This document shows, piece after piece, positions 1 through 8,248 of a stretch of DNA of 56,960 nucleotides. The notes beneath the pieces were generated by a model. It saw nothing but the letters and a program-made list of their open reading frames with translations. It searched no databases and was not told the DNA's origin. The translations under genes and the position numbers were made by a program. The first letter of the stretch is position 1; every line of letters begins with the position of its first letter. Source of the DNA: Lachnospiraceae bacterium (lineage in GTDB: Bacteria; Bacillota; Clostridia; Lachnospirales; Lachnospiraceae); assembly GCA_021202635.1 (NCBI GenBank), contig JAJQCQ010000018.1, positions 1-56,960 on the forward strand, in the 5' to 3' direction.

Positions 1-1
1 A

Positions 2-379
2 AAGAAGCAGATTGTTTTGGGACTTGAGCCTACCGGCCATTACTGGTTTGCAATAACAGGAAAGGATGGGAGAATTCACGCGTATGGGCATGAGGAGGCC
101 GGTATCGCCCTGGCACATCAGCTGCTTACCCGGGTCAATGCGGAAGCAGATACGATGGAATATGTGGAAAATATGGTATTTCTTCATATGAAGCCAAATC
201 GTCTGTACAGGGATCAGTCAAAGGTGAAGTCGACCAATAAAATGTTTGGTGCGTCTGTCTGCCCGGAAGACCTGCTTCTTCTGGCGGAAGCGGATCACTA
301 TGGAAAAAGGGATGCCTCTCCATATGATGAATGCAGGGACTGGTTACAGGAGCGGATGGATTTATACAGGAAAAAATGA
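2..379 (+). pseudogene. Hybrid remnant: IS110 transposase piece fused to C-terminal half of an HD-domain protein
   Basis: The reading frame is already open at the window edge. Its first residues read KKQIVLGLEPTGHYWF; GLEPTGHYW is the conserved motif of the DEDD domain of IS110-family transposases. Directly after it the frame becomes HD-phosphohydrolase-like sequence: HAYGHEEAG, then ENMVFLHMKPN, then KSTNKMF and LLLLAEADHYGK, as in the C-terminal half of HD-domain tRNA-nucleotidyltransferase-like proteins. The metal-binding HD motif itself is absent. The join lies near position 50. A TTG at 17 could serve as a start but has no good ribosome site. Most likely it is the scar of an insertion and deletion, or a misassembled contig edge. 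I am confident of both halves by motif, less so of how they were joined. Confidence 0.6.
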
Positions 380-495
380 ATGATTACACATTTTGCAACA
401 CATATCCATAATAATTGTCACATTTCCAAAAATTGAACTTGAAAGCCCTGCTGTTCTGTGGTACGATTTGCGAAAGGATACTATGAGCAGAAGGG

Positions 496-555
496 GTACT
501 GGTCACACCTGTAGAGGTAAAAATAAGGTAAATCTGGTCAAGGTGTGACCTGTAA
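496..555. repeat. Inverted-repeat element of the GGTCACACC family in the leader of the sulfotransferase gene
   Basis: The arms TACTGGTCACACCT and AGGTGTGACCTGTA pair with one mismatch around an A/T-rich centre of about 30 bases. A copy about 94% identical lies at 31450-31512 and a half copy at 56875. It ends just before the ribosome site AAGGAGG (about 560) of the next gene, so it should form a hairpin in that mRNA leader. Confidence 0.8.
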
Positions 556-576
556 CGCAGAAGGAGGACGAACGAT

Positions 577-3500
577 ATGATATGGACGAGAAAAAAGAAT
601 TTGCCTGCAATTTTGCTGCGCCTGCTCTTACTGGGTTGTGCCTTATGTATGATAGCCTTTGGCAGCAGGAGCATTGCAGCGGATGAGACGGAACGTGTGG
701 TCTATGAAGTGGCGGGCTGGCAGATTTGTCTGGAGGATTCTGTGCGTACCGTGTCTTTGAATACGGTGAGCGTATCACTGGGATATTCCAGCGTGGAGAC
801 GACGGATCTGGAGCAGAGCGCTGCGGAAGGATATGAGTATTGTCTGCTGAAGCTGTCTTTTGTTAAGGTGGACAGCACGGAGGCGATTGCCTGGGATAAC
901 GTTGCCCTGACAGACGGGGAAGGAAACTGTTATTCGCGCATAGACGACAGCTTTATTTCCGATTATGATATGTCGCGCCTGCCGGGGACGGATCTGAATT
1001 TTGGCAGCTATGAGGGGTGGATTTGTTTTGAAATTCCGGAGACGGCAGAGAACCTCACACTGATCTGTTCTTTTGAGGAGGAAGAGCTGTCCATTCAGGT
1101 GGCTGAGGAGGATTCCACCGGGAGCGAAACGGAGAGTGGCGCGGAAGAGACCACGGAAGGCAGCAGCGAAGGGGGCACGGAAGATGCCAGCGAAGCAGCC
1201 GGGGAGAATGGCGGTGAAATGACCACAGAAAATGACAGCGAGGCGGTTTCTGCGTCCGATATTTCCTGGACAGAAATGGATTACGAGGATTACCTGGAGG
1301 AGCAGGCGGCGATTGACGACGCCCTGTATGCGGAGGCGCAGAGCGGGTATTCGTTTGAAGTTCCGTTTGTGGTGGTGGATCCGTATCAGAATTCACCGCT
1401 GACCGCGATGGTGATTTTTACAACCTCGGAGGAGACCGGGGTGGAAGTCGTGGTCTGCGGCAAGGACGGGGAAAATAATATTACGACTGCTTTTGAAGCG
1501 GAGACGACGCATATCCTGCCGATCTACGGGCTTTACGCGGGGGAGACGACGGAGGTGGTGCTGACGCTGGACGATGGGACGAGCACGACCCTGGAGATCA
1601 CGACGGAAGCACTGGACTCTTCCCTCACGGAGGCGGAGGTGACGGTCTGCGAGGAGGCCGCGCTGGATATCCTGGCGGAGGATGAGCTGACGTTTGCCTT
1701 TATTCAGAGTGCCCAAGAGGGAGCAAGCGGCGTGGTGGCCTATGACAATGCGGGCGATATCCGCTGGTATATGGATGAGGAGTATGTGTCTGCTTTTTCG
1801 ATGAAGCGTCTCTCGAACGGACGGATGATGGCTTCTACAGCGGAGGTGATCAGCGGGTATTATTACTCGACCGGTCTGGTGGAGTTTGACCTTTGCGGAA
1901 AGTTTTATGCGATATATCTGATTCCGGGCGGCGAGCATCATGATTTTGTGGAGCTCTCGAACGGGAATCTTCTGGTGTGCTCCTGCACCGAGGATTTTTC
2001 GATGGTAGAGGATCGGATTGTGGAGATTGACCGGGAGACCGGGGAGGTGGTCTATGAGCTGAATCTGGCGGACCTGATTGAGCCGGGAGATGGCGGCTCG
2101 GTCAATGCGACGGAGGATGACTGGTGTCATAATAATTCGATTGACTACGACGAGGAGACCGATACGATCCTGCTTTCCTGCCGCCATCTGGACGCTGTAC
2201 TGGCGATCAATAAGACAGAAAAGGAGCTGGTGTGGATTCTGGGTGATCCGAGTGGATTTACCAGTGTTTCCGAGGACCTGTTTTTCACACCGGTCGATGA
2301 GGACGGGGATTTTGAGTGGCAGTATGCCCAGCACAATGCGACCTTTCTGCCGGATGGGGATATCCTGCTTTTTGACAACGGCACCCATCGGACGAAGGTC
2401 GGCGCGGAGGAGGAGGGAACCACGGGAGACGACGTTTACTCGCGTGCGGTTCGTTATCACATTGATACAGAAAACATGACCATCGAGCAGGTATGGAGCT
2501 ATGGCGAAGACCGGGGAGAAGCGTGGTATTCTTCTTATATTTCCGGCGCGGATTACCTGGATGAGGATACCTACTGGATTACCTCCGGAAGCAACAGCTA
2601 CAGCACGGAGCTGGAGACATACGACCTCACGGTGGCGCAGACCACGCAGGGCATCCTGTGTACCTATATTGATCTGGTTGTGGGGGAGGAACTGCTCTAT
2701 GAGATGACGATCCCGGCTTCGACGTATCGCAGCATGCGCGCGACTCTTTATACGGAGGAAAACACATACAGCGTCACAGAGGAAGCCGTCTGGTACGGCA
2801 GTCTTGGCAGTGTCGCTCAGGCTGACGCAGAGGAACTGACAGTGACGGCAGATGGAGAGACGGCTGCGCTGGCGGATTTCCTTGCGGTCTGGGAGGACGG
2901 CGAAGGAGACCTGGCAGATAACACGGAATCAGACGTTGCTTCTGATGAAGATGGGACAGTATCTTCTGCAGCAACGGAAAGTGACGTGGAAAATATTACG
3001 GAATATCTGGCTGCGGTATCTGAGACGACAGGATTTACGCTTTCTGAGCTCGTTGAAACGCCGGATCGTGTCTGCATTTCCGGCTCCTGGCCGGAGACGG
3101 GGGAGGATGCTTCCCTGGTGCTGATCAGTGAGTCCGGCGACATCTGCCGGTTTGCGATGGAAGCGTCTTCTGCGCAGACCACGGAGGTCGAAGAAACATT
3201 CAGTCTGTGGATTACTGCCGATTCGGTGACAGCGGGGCACCGCTATTACGTGTATCTTTACAACCAGGGTATTTTATACGCGACCGGTATCTACTGGAAT
3301 GTCTATGTGGATACCAGAGAATCGCTGGAAGATCAGGGCGCGCAGGAAGTGCTCTATGATGTGGACGGGCGCGTTTATACGGTGGTAACGGCTGTGCCAG
3401 CGGAAGAAGCCGCTGTCATAACGGCGACGGGTATTGAGACGGAGCTGACCATGCCGGAGCAGACGCAGGCGATTTCCGACGCGATCGTCGAGGAGGTAGA

Positions 3501-5244
3501 GGCGAATGACTATACTTTTGACGATCCGCTGGTGATCCTGAACCCTTATCAGAACACCCCGCTGACCGCAGTGATTGCTTTTGAGACGGATGAAGCGTGT
3601 GAAGTGCGCGTGACCGTTAGGGGCAAGACAGAAGAACAGGATATCACGGATACGATTGATGCGGATACACTGCACATTGTTCCGGTTTTGGGGCTGTATG
3701 CCGCGTATGACAATGAGGTCGTGCTGGAGCTGCTGGATGCGGATGGAAATGTGACTGAGACAAAGAGCGTGACCATCACCACCGAGGCGCTACCGTCTTC
3801 CCTGCAGAGTGAGGTGGAGGTCGATACGTATACGACAGAATCCTCCATGGGGCTGATGCTGGTGTCCGGATTGTCCGCTCCATATGCTTACGCATTTGAT
3901 GAGACCGGAGAGATTCGCTGGTATTGCACCGTTGAGTGGGAATACTACGGATTGTTTCTTCTGGAAAATGGGCATTTCCTGATCGAGGCGGAGAATGTTC
4001 TGTACCCGAACGCCAGCATGCCGAATTCCTGTGAATTCTGGGAGATGGATTACCTCGGGCGGGTGTACAATGTGTATTACTTCCCGGAGGGCGTCCACCA
4101 CGACATCCAGGAGATGACGCCGGACGGCAACTTCCTGATCCTGACGAATTCCAATGACGGCTATGAGCAGAACATGATTCAGGAAATCGACCGTGAGACC
4201 GGCGAGGTCGTGAAGTCACTCAATCTGAACGAGCTTTTTGCGGGGTTAGACTATATTGACAGCGAAGACTGGTGTCACACCAACACGGTTTCTTATGATG
4301 AGGAGACGGATACCATTCTGATCAGCTGCCGGAACCTGCATTCGGTCATCCGGATTGACTGGTCGACCGATGAAATCCTCTGGATTCTCGCGGACCCGAC
4401 TGTCTGGGAGGGAACGGACTATGAAGATAAAGTACTGACCGCTACGGAGGAGTTCCAGTGGCAATACCAGCAGCATGCGGCCTATGCCCTGGAGGAAGAC
4501 CTGGACGGCAACCCGGACACCGTGGAAATTATGCTGTTCGACAACCATTATTCCGCGCATCGAAAAGTGTCCACCTATGACTATACACAGGCTTCTTATG
4601 TGAAAATATACGCGGTTAATGCGGAAGACATGACCGTGACGCTGCTGAAAAATTATGAGACCGCTTATTCTGTCATTACGTCCAACGCGTTTTATGACAG
4701 TGACGCAAACCGGGTATTTTCCGTAAACGCGTATCTGTCTACGTACCTGAATACGACAAACCGCGGGGAAATATACGAGATTGATTATGAGAGCGGAGAG
4801 ATCTTAAATTCCTGGAAGATTACGCACCGGTTCTACCGGGGGTATTCCGTGTCCTTCTCCATGAATGACTGTGCCGGAGCCTTCGAGCTGTCAGAGAACT
4901 ATATCCGCGGAACGCTGCGGACGCCGGTAGAAGTGGATGCGGAAGACGCGGTAAGAATCATGGAAAATGAAATCCTCTCGACGGATACGCTCAGCTTTAC
5001 CCTGCGCGGTGATGTCCTTTATATGGAAGGCAGTGATCACATGTACACGCAGATCATCTTCAACGGGGCGGAGCATACTTATGTTTATGACATCACGGAT
5101 ATCAAATCCCAGTCGAGCGATGTAGACAGCTATCGCTATGAGATTCCGATTCCGCTTGGTGAGCTGGAAGCGGACACCTATACGATACAGGTGATGTATG
5201 ACGACGAGCTGTATAATATGGAGGGAAGCTTTACGATTTCATAG
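577..5244 (+). CDS. Exported tandem arylsulfate sulfotransferase (two ASST units in one chain)
   Basis: A 1555-aa protein with an N-terminal signal sequence (about 1-35). It carries two arylsulfotransferase (ASST, PF05935) units, which move sulfate from one phenolic ester to another phenol without PAPS. Each unit opens with a beta-domain (NSPLTA near residue 272, NTPLTA near 993) followed by a propeller. Residues matching the E. coli AssT active site occur in both: unit 1 H454/H455 (GEHHDF), H518 (DWCHNN), R536 (SCRH), H586 (AQHNAT); unit 2 H1174/H1175 (GVHHDI), H1234 (DWCHTN), R1252 (SCRN), H1300 (QQHAA). Spacing between matching residues is 714-720. An acidic Ser/Thr/Glu linker lies near 178-225 and another near 775-810. 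Residues 40-175 look like a separate beta-sandwich. The family is usually about 600 aa with one unit. The start has AAGGAGG about 10 bases upstream, and a terminator follows. It appears to be a single-gene unit. Confidence 0.88.
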   Translation: MIWTRKKNLPAILLRLLLLGCALCMIAFGSRSIAADETERVVYEVAGWQICLEDSVRTVSLNTVSVSLGYSSVETTDLEQSAAEGYEYCLLKLSFVKVDSTEAIAWDNVALTDGEGNCYSRIDDSFISDYDMSRLPGTDLNFGSYEGWICFEIPETAENLTLICSFEEEELSIQVAEEDSTGSETESGAEETTEGSSEGGTEDASEAAGENGGEMTTENDSEAVSASDISWTEMDYEDYLEEQAAIDDALYAEAQSGYSFEVPFVVVDPYQNSPLTAMVIFTTSEETGVEVVVCGKDGENNITTAFEAETTHILPIYGLYAGETTEVVLTLDDGTSTTLEITTEALDSSLTEAEVTVCEEAALDILAEDELTFAFIQSAQEGASGVVAYDNAGDIRWYMDEEYVSAFSMKRLSNGRMMASTAEVISGYYYSTGLVEFDLCGKFYAIYLIPGGEHHDFVELSNGNLLVCSCTEDFSMVEDRIVEIDRETGEVVYELNLADLIEPGDGGSVNATEDDWCHNNSIDYDEETDTILLSCRHLDAVLAINKTEKELVWILGDPSGFTSVSEDLFFTPVDEDGDFEWQYAQHNATFLPDGDILLFDNGTHRTKVGAEEEGTTGDDVYSRAVRYHIDTENMTIEQVWSYGEDRGEAWYSSYISGADYLDEDTYWITSGSNSYSTELETYDLTVAQTTQGILCTYIDLVVGEELLYEMTIPASTYRSMRATLYTEENTYSVTEEAVWYGSLGSVAQADAEELTVTADGETAALADFLAVWEDGEGDLADNTESDVASDEDGTVSSAATESDVENITEYLAAVSETTGFTLSELVETPDRVCISGSWPETGEDASLVLISESGDICRFAMEASSAQTTEVEETFSLWITADSVTAGHRYYVYLYNQGILYATGIYWNVYVDTRESLEDQGAQEVLYDVDGRVYTVVTAVPAEEAAVITATGIETELTMPEQTQAISDAIVEEVEANDYTFDDPLVILNPYQNTPLTAVIAFETDEACEVRVTVRGKTEEQDITDTIDADTLHIVPVLGLYAAYDNEVVLELLDADGNVTETKSVTITTEALPSSLQSEVEVDTYTTESSMGLMLVSGLSAPYAYAFDETGEIRWYCTVEWEYYGLFLLENGHFLIEAENVLYPNASMPNSCEFWEMDYLGRVYNVYYFPEGVHHDIQEMTPDGNFLILTNSNDGYEQNMIQEIDRETGEVVKSLNLNELFAGLDYIDSEDWCHTNTVSYDEETDTILISCRNLHSVIRIDWSTDEILWILADPTVWEGTDYEDKVLTATEEFQWQYQQHAAYALEEDLDGNPDTVEIMLFDNHYSAHRKVSTYDYTQASYVKIYAVNAEDMTVTLLKNYETAYSVITSNAFYDSDANRVFSVNAYLSTYLNTTNRGEIYEIDYESGEILNSWKITHRFYRGYSVSFSMNDCAGAFELSENYIRGTLRTPVEVDAEDAVRIMENEILSTDTLSFTLRGDVLYMEGSDHMYTQIIFNGAEHTYVYDITDIKSQSSDVDSYRYEIPIPLGELEADTYTIQVMYDDELYNMEGSFTIS

Positions 5245-5275
5245 ATGAGAACCGGATTGGAAAACAAGAAGCAGA

Positions 5276-5300
5276 GGGGGAGCGAAAGCTTCCCCTTTGT
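5276..5300 (+). terminator. Intrinsic terminator after the sulfotransferase gene
   Basis: GGGGGAGC (5276-5283) pairs with GCTTCCCC (5288-5295), with one G-T pair, across a GAAA tetraloop. A short T tract follows. Confidence 0.75.
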
Positions 5301-5591
5301 GTCTGTGTGCAGGGCTTCGAGAAGTATTTTCCGGCTGCCTCCGGACGCAGTTTACGCTTGTGAATGGATTTGCAGGGAATCGTTCCGATGTCCTGCAACG
5401 GTGCAGACGGGCAGGATATGGAAGGCTGCATCTGCTCGATAGAATCCAGAATGTTGTCTTGATAATACTATACAAAAATTCCCATGAAGAAAATGTAAAT
5501 AACAACAAAAAAACGTTGTTTTTTTTGTTTCAAAAGCATATACTAACAGGAAAGGCTATAAATGCATGATTATTAGAGGGGCGGTGATGAG
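5301..5591. other. Intergenic stretch without a gene
   Basis: No convincing gene on either strand. A TATACA-like -10 sits near 5470. AACAAC and GTTGTT (about 5500-5518) followed by a T8 run form a weak hairpin of uncertain role. The rest shows nothing I can name. Confidence 0.4.
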
Positions 5592-6902
5592 ATGTATCGT
5601 TTTGCAATAGAAAAACTAAGAGAATGGAAAAAGAGTAAATATCGCAAGCCACTTATCATAGAAGGTGCCAGACAGGTCGGGAAGACCTGGCTTATGAAAG
5701 AATTTGGATGGCAGGAATATGAGGATGTGGCCTATATTAATTTTGACCACAACAGCAAAATGGAAAAGCTGTTTTCCTCGGATCTGAATATTGAGCGGCT
5801 GATTATGGGTATGGAAATCTATATCGGAAAAAAGATCGATCCGCAAAAAACGCTGCTGATTTTTGATGAGGTGCAGGAGGTTCCAAGGGCACTCACCAGC
5901 CTGAAATACTTTTATGAAAACGCGCCGGAATATCAGATTGTATGTGCCGGATCGCTTCTTGGAATTGCACTGCACGAGGGGACGTCCTTTCCGGTAGGAA
6001 AGGTAGATTTTCTGCGCCTTTGGCCTTTGTCCTTTCAGGAATTTCTGATGGCAGTCGGGAAAGAGCAGTATGCGGAACTTCTAAAAAAACGAGATTTTAG
6101 CTTAATTACGCCTTTTCGAACTGTGTATACGGATATTCTGAAACAGTATTATTATGTCGGGGGAATGCCGGAGGTGGTTGCAAGGTTCGCTGAAAACCGG
6201 GACTTTTATGAGGTTCGGAAGATACAGCGGCAGATTCTTTCGGATTATGAACAGGATTTTTCCAAACACGCACCAAACGAGATTGTTCCGCGAATCCGGC
6301 TGGTCTGGAACAGCATTCCTTCGCAGCTGGTGAAGGAAAATCGAAAGTTCATTTATGGACTTCTGCGCGAAGGTGCGAGAGCGAAGGACTACGAGACCGC
6401 GATTATGTGGCTGTCAGACTGCGGGCTTGTGCACAAGGTAAGCCGGGTAAATGCCCCCGGACTGCCGCTTAAAGCTTATGAAGACCTGAAAGCCTTCAAA
6501 TTGTTTCTGGTGGATGTGGGTTTGCTTTCCTGTATGGTTGGCCTCAGACAGACGATTCTGCTGGATGGAAACGATCTGTTTGTAGAATTTAAGGGAGCGT
6601 TGACGGAACAGTTTGTATTACAGCAGCTGAAAACAGTCGAGGATCTGAATCTCTACTATTATACCAATAACCGTGGTACCTGTGAGATCGATTTTATAGC
6701 AGATACCGGGGAGGCAATCATTCCGATAGAAGTAAAAGCAGAGGAGAACCTTCGGGCGAAAAGCCTGCGGGCTTACTATGAAAAATATCAGCCGGAGCTG
6801 GCCGTGCGGACGTCGATGTCTGATTATCGGCGGCAGGACTGGCTGCTGAACCTGCCGTTGTATGCAATCGAGACATTTCCGGGTGTAACAGAGGCGCACT
6901 GA
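5592..6902 (+). CDS. AAA_14/DUF4143 ATP-binding protein
   Basis: A 436-aa protein with an N-terminal P-loop ATPase domain and a C-terminal DUF4143 domain that has a PD-(D/E)XK-like fold. Walker A is GARQVGKT (25-32) and Walker B is LLIFDEVQ (88-95, D92 E93). The sequence EIDFIADTGEAIIPIEVKAE near the C-terminus has the E/D-x-K spacing of the nuclease-like core. The family is widespread and often horizontally mobile. Its role is not settled; toxin-antitoxin or DNA-related functions have been suggested. It stands alone between long intergenic gaps. The start follows GAGGGG with about 10 bases between. Length is normal for the family and the frame is intact. Confidence 0.85.
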   Translation: MYRFAIEKLREWKKSKYRKPLIIEGARQVGKTWLMKEFGWQEYEDVAYINFDHNSKMEKLFSSDLNIERLIMGMEIYIGKKIDPQKTLLIFDEVQEVPRALTSLKYFYENAPEYQIVCAGSLLGIALHEGTSFPVGKVDFLRLWPLSFQEFLMAVGKEQYAELLKKRDFSLITPFRTVYTDILKQYYYVGGMPEVVARFAENRDFYEVRKIQRQILSDYEQDFSKHAPNEIVPRIRLVWNSIPSQLVKENRKFIYGLLREGARAKDYETAIMWLSDCGLVHKVSRVNAPGLPLKAYEDLKAFKLFLVDVGLLSCMVGLRQTILLDGNDLFVEFKGALTEQFVLQQLKTVEDLNLYYYTNNRGTCEIDFIADTGEAIIPIEVKAEENLRAKSLRAYYEKYQPELAVRTSMSDYRRQDWLLNLPLYAIETFPGVTEAH

Positions 6903-7079
6903 CATCCGATATACGAGGGGATTGTAGCTGCGCAGCTTTTCCGCGGCGCTTTTCAGGCAGCTGTTACCGCAGTAATCATAGAAAATCAGGTGAAAGCGGT
7001 CAGAATAATAGATCCAGGATTCCTATCGGCTCCTCGACCATTTCGCCCATGATTCTGCCTGCTGTTTGTCGCGCGGGTT

Positions 7080-7125
7080 AGGTGCGACTTCAGCCGCAAA
7101 TTTCCACACCCGCCTGTGCGCATAA
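7080..7125 (-). repeat. Dispersed 46-bp repeat, copy 1
   Basis: On the minus strand this reads TTATGCGCACAGG and on through GGAAATTTGCGGCT. It aligns without gaps to 33377-33422 on the plus strand (about 38 of 46 bases identical). Both copies lie outside genes. The surrounding 6903-7169 gap holds no gene I can support. Confidence 0.65.
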
Positions 7126-7152
7126 AAAGCGGAGGAACAAGAATTCCTCCGT
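7123..7152 (-). terminator. Terminator for the Rpn remnant
   Basis: On the minus strand CGGAGGAA and TTCCTCCG (7130-7137 and 7144-7151) form an 8-bp stem followed by CTTTTT. It sits just after the stop at 7170. Confidence 0.8.
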
Positions 7153-7169
7153 TTACTGGTACCGTATAA

Positions 7170-7492
7170 TTAAATGTTAAATTCCTTTTTTAATTTTAGA
7201 CAATAAGTCTTATCCTCTGTTGCTTTTTTTAGATCGTCAATTCTGTTGCTGTCAAGCAGCTTTCGGATCAAAGAACACATATCTTCATTCTCCTGTGCCT
7301 TGCCTTTTTCGATGCCTTTTTCGATACCTTTTTCGATACCTTTTTCAATACCTTTCTCAATGCCATCATTCACTAACATTTGTCCAAGGCGCGTCATATA
7401 GATCATCTCCTTTACTTCAGAAAGTTCTTCCATGTTTAAAAATTTGTCTGCAAAAGCAAAAAGTATAGCAATTACTCTAAGAGAAACAGATA
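7170..7492 (-). pseudogene. C-terminal remnant of an Rpn/PD-(D/E)XK transposase-associated nuclease
   Basis: The last ORF with a start codon here is 87 aa (from 7433), but the same frame runs open upstream to the plsC stop. The added part (VIAILFAFADKFLNMEE) and MTRLGQMLVNDG match the C-terminal end of Rpn-type proteins (PF12784-like). After it come five IEKG units coded by a near-perfect 12-base tandem repeat (about 7310-7370), a length-variable linker typical of these proteins. The catalytic N-terminal domain is gone. A terminator follows. I call it a truncated relic; a functional short peptide from 7433 is possible but unsupported. Confidence 0.65.
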
Positions 7493-8233
7493 TTAAACCT
7501 TTTGCAGCTGCCTCTGCAGCATTTCGCTGATGACTCCCTGGGTATACTTCCCGAGTGCTTTCTGGTCTTCCCGGGAGAGCTGCGCGGGATAAATCGGTGC
7601 GCCGTATTCAATGGTTACATCTTTGTGGCGCACGTAGGGCTTATGGTCTTCAAAGATTGCGGAGGAGCCGCTGATCGCGATCGGGATGATCGGGCAGCCG
7701 GATTTGGCTGCGACTTTAAAGGAACCTTCATGGAAAGGCAGCATCTCCAGTTCATTGCTTCCCTTGCTGCGCGTTCCCTCCGGAAAGATCGTGATGGAGA
7801 CGCCGCTCTTTATAAGGTCTATGCATGAAAGAATCATCTTCATACCCGCGCGCAGGTCGCTTCGGTCAAGAAACTGACAGTGCAGAAACTTCATCCAGCG
7901 GGAGAGCAGCGGAATTTTCAGCATTTCTTTTTTCGCGACATACCCCGTCGGCCGCGGACAGCGCGCGTAGGTGAGGATAATATCGAAATAACTGCGGTGG
8001 TTACTGATGTACAGGACAGGTGTGTCCTTTGGCACATGCTCCTCTCCGATCACGGTAAGCCGGGTCCCGGCCAGCCACGCAATCACCTTCAGCGCCCACT
8101 GGACGATCCGCAGAGAGCTGATGTCGCGCGCATAAGGCCAGCGCTTTCCGATCAGCCATTCCGCCAGAAAGATGGGAATGGATGCGATCAGAAAACAGGT
8201 CACAAACGCAATAATCAAGATAAAACGAATCAT
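7493..8233 (-). CDS. plsC: 1-acyl-sn-glycerol-3-phosphate acyltransferase
   Basis: A 246-aa membrane-associated acyltransferase that turns lysophosphatidic acid into phosphatidic acid in phospholipid synthesis. It has an N-terminal hydrophobic segment (about 3-25), the catalytic HX4D motif NHRSYFD (H79, D84) and the glycerol-phosphate motif FPEGTR (150-155). Length and motif spacing are normal. It lies downstream of malQ on the same strand with a 15-base gap, so the two are probably co-transcribed although unrelated in pathway. Confidence 0.92.
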   Translation of the reverse strand: MIRFILIIAFVTCFLIASIPIFLAEWLIGKRWPYARDISSLRIVQWALKVIAWLAGTRLTVIGEEHVPKDTPVLYISNHRSYFDIILTYARCPRPTGYVAKKEMLKIPLLSRWMKFLHCQFLDRSDLRAGMKMILSCIDLIKSGVSITIFPEGTRSKGSNELEMLPFHEGSFKVAAKSGCPIIPIAISGSSAIFEDHKPYVRHKDVTIEYGAPIYPAQLSREDQKALGKYTQGVISEMLQRQLQKV

Positions 8234-8248
8234 AGAAAGGTCGCCTCT

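Noticed and set aside
496-555. GGTCACACC inverted repeat considered as a riboswitch
   Set aside because: A near-identical copy stands before an unrelated gene and a half copy at the window's end, so a dispersed element is simpler. No known aptamer pattern is seen.
1393-2460. A long minus-strand reading frame inside the sulfotransferase gene
   Set aside because: It is the antisense shadow of a GC-rich gene; it has no ribosome site and reads as Arg/His/Leu-rich sequence without family motifs.
7309-7370. The 12-base tandem repeat considered as a CRISPR or VNTR locus
   Set aside because: The repeats have no spacers and code IEKG units in frame, typical of Rpn protein linkers.
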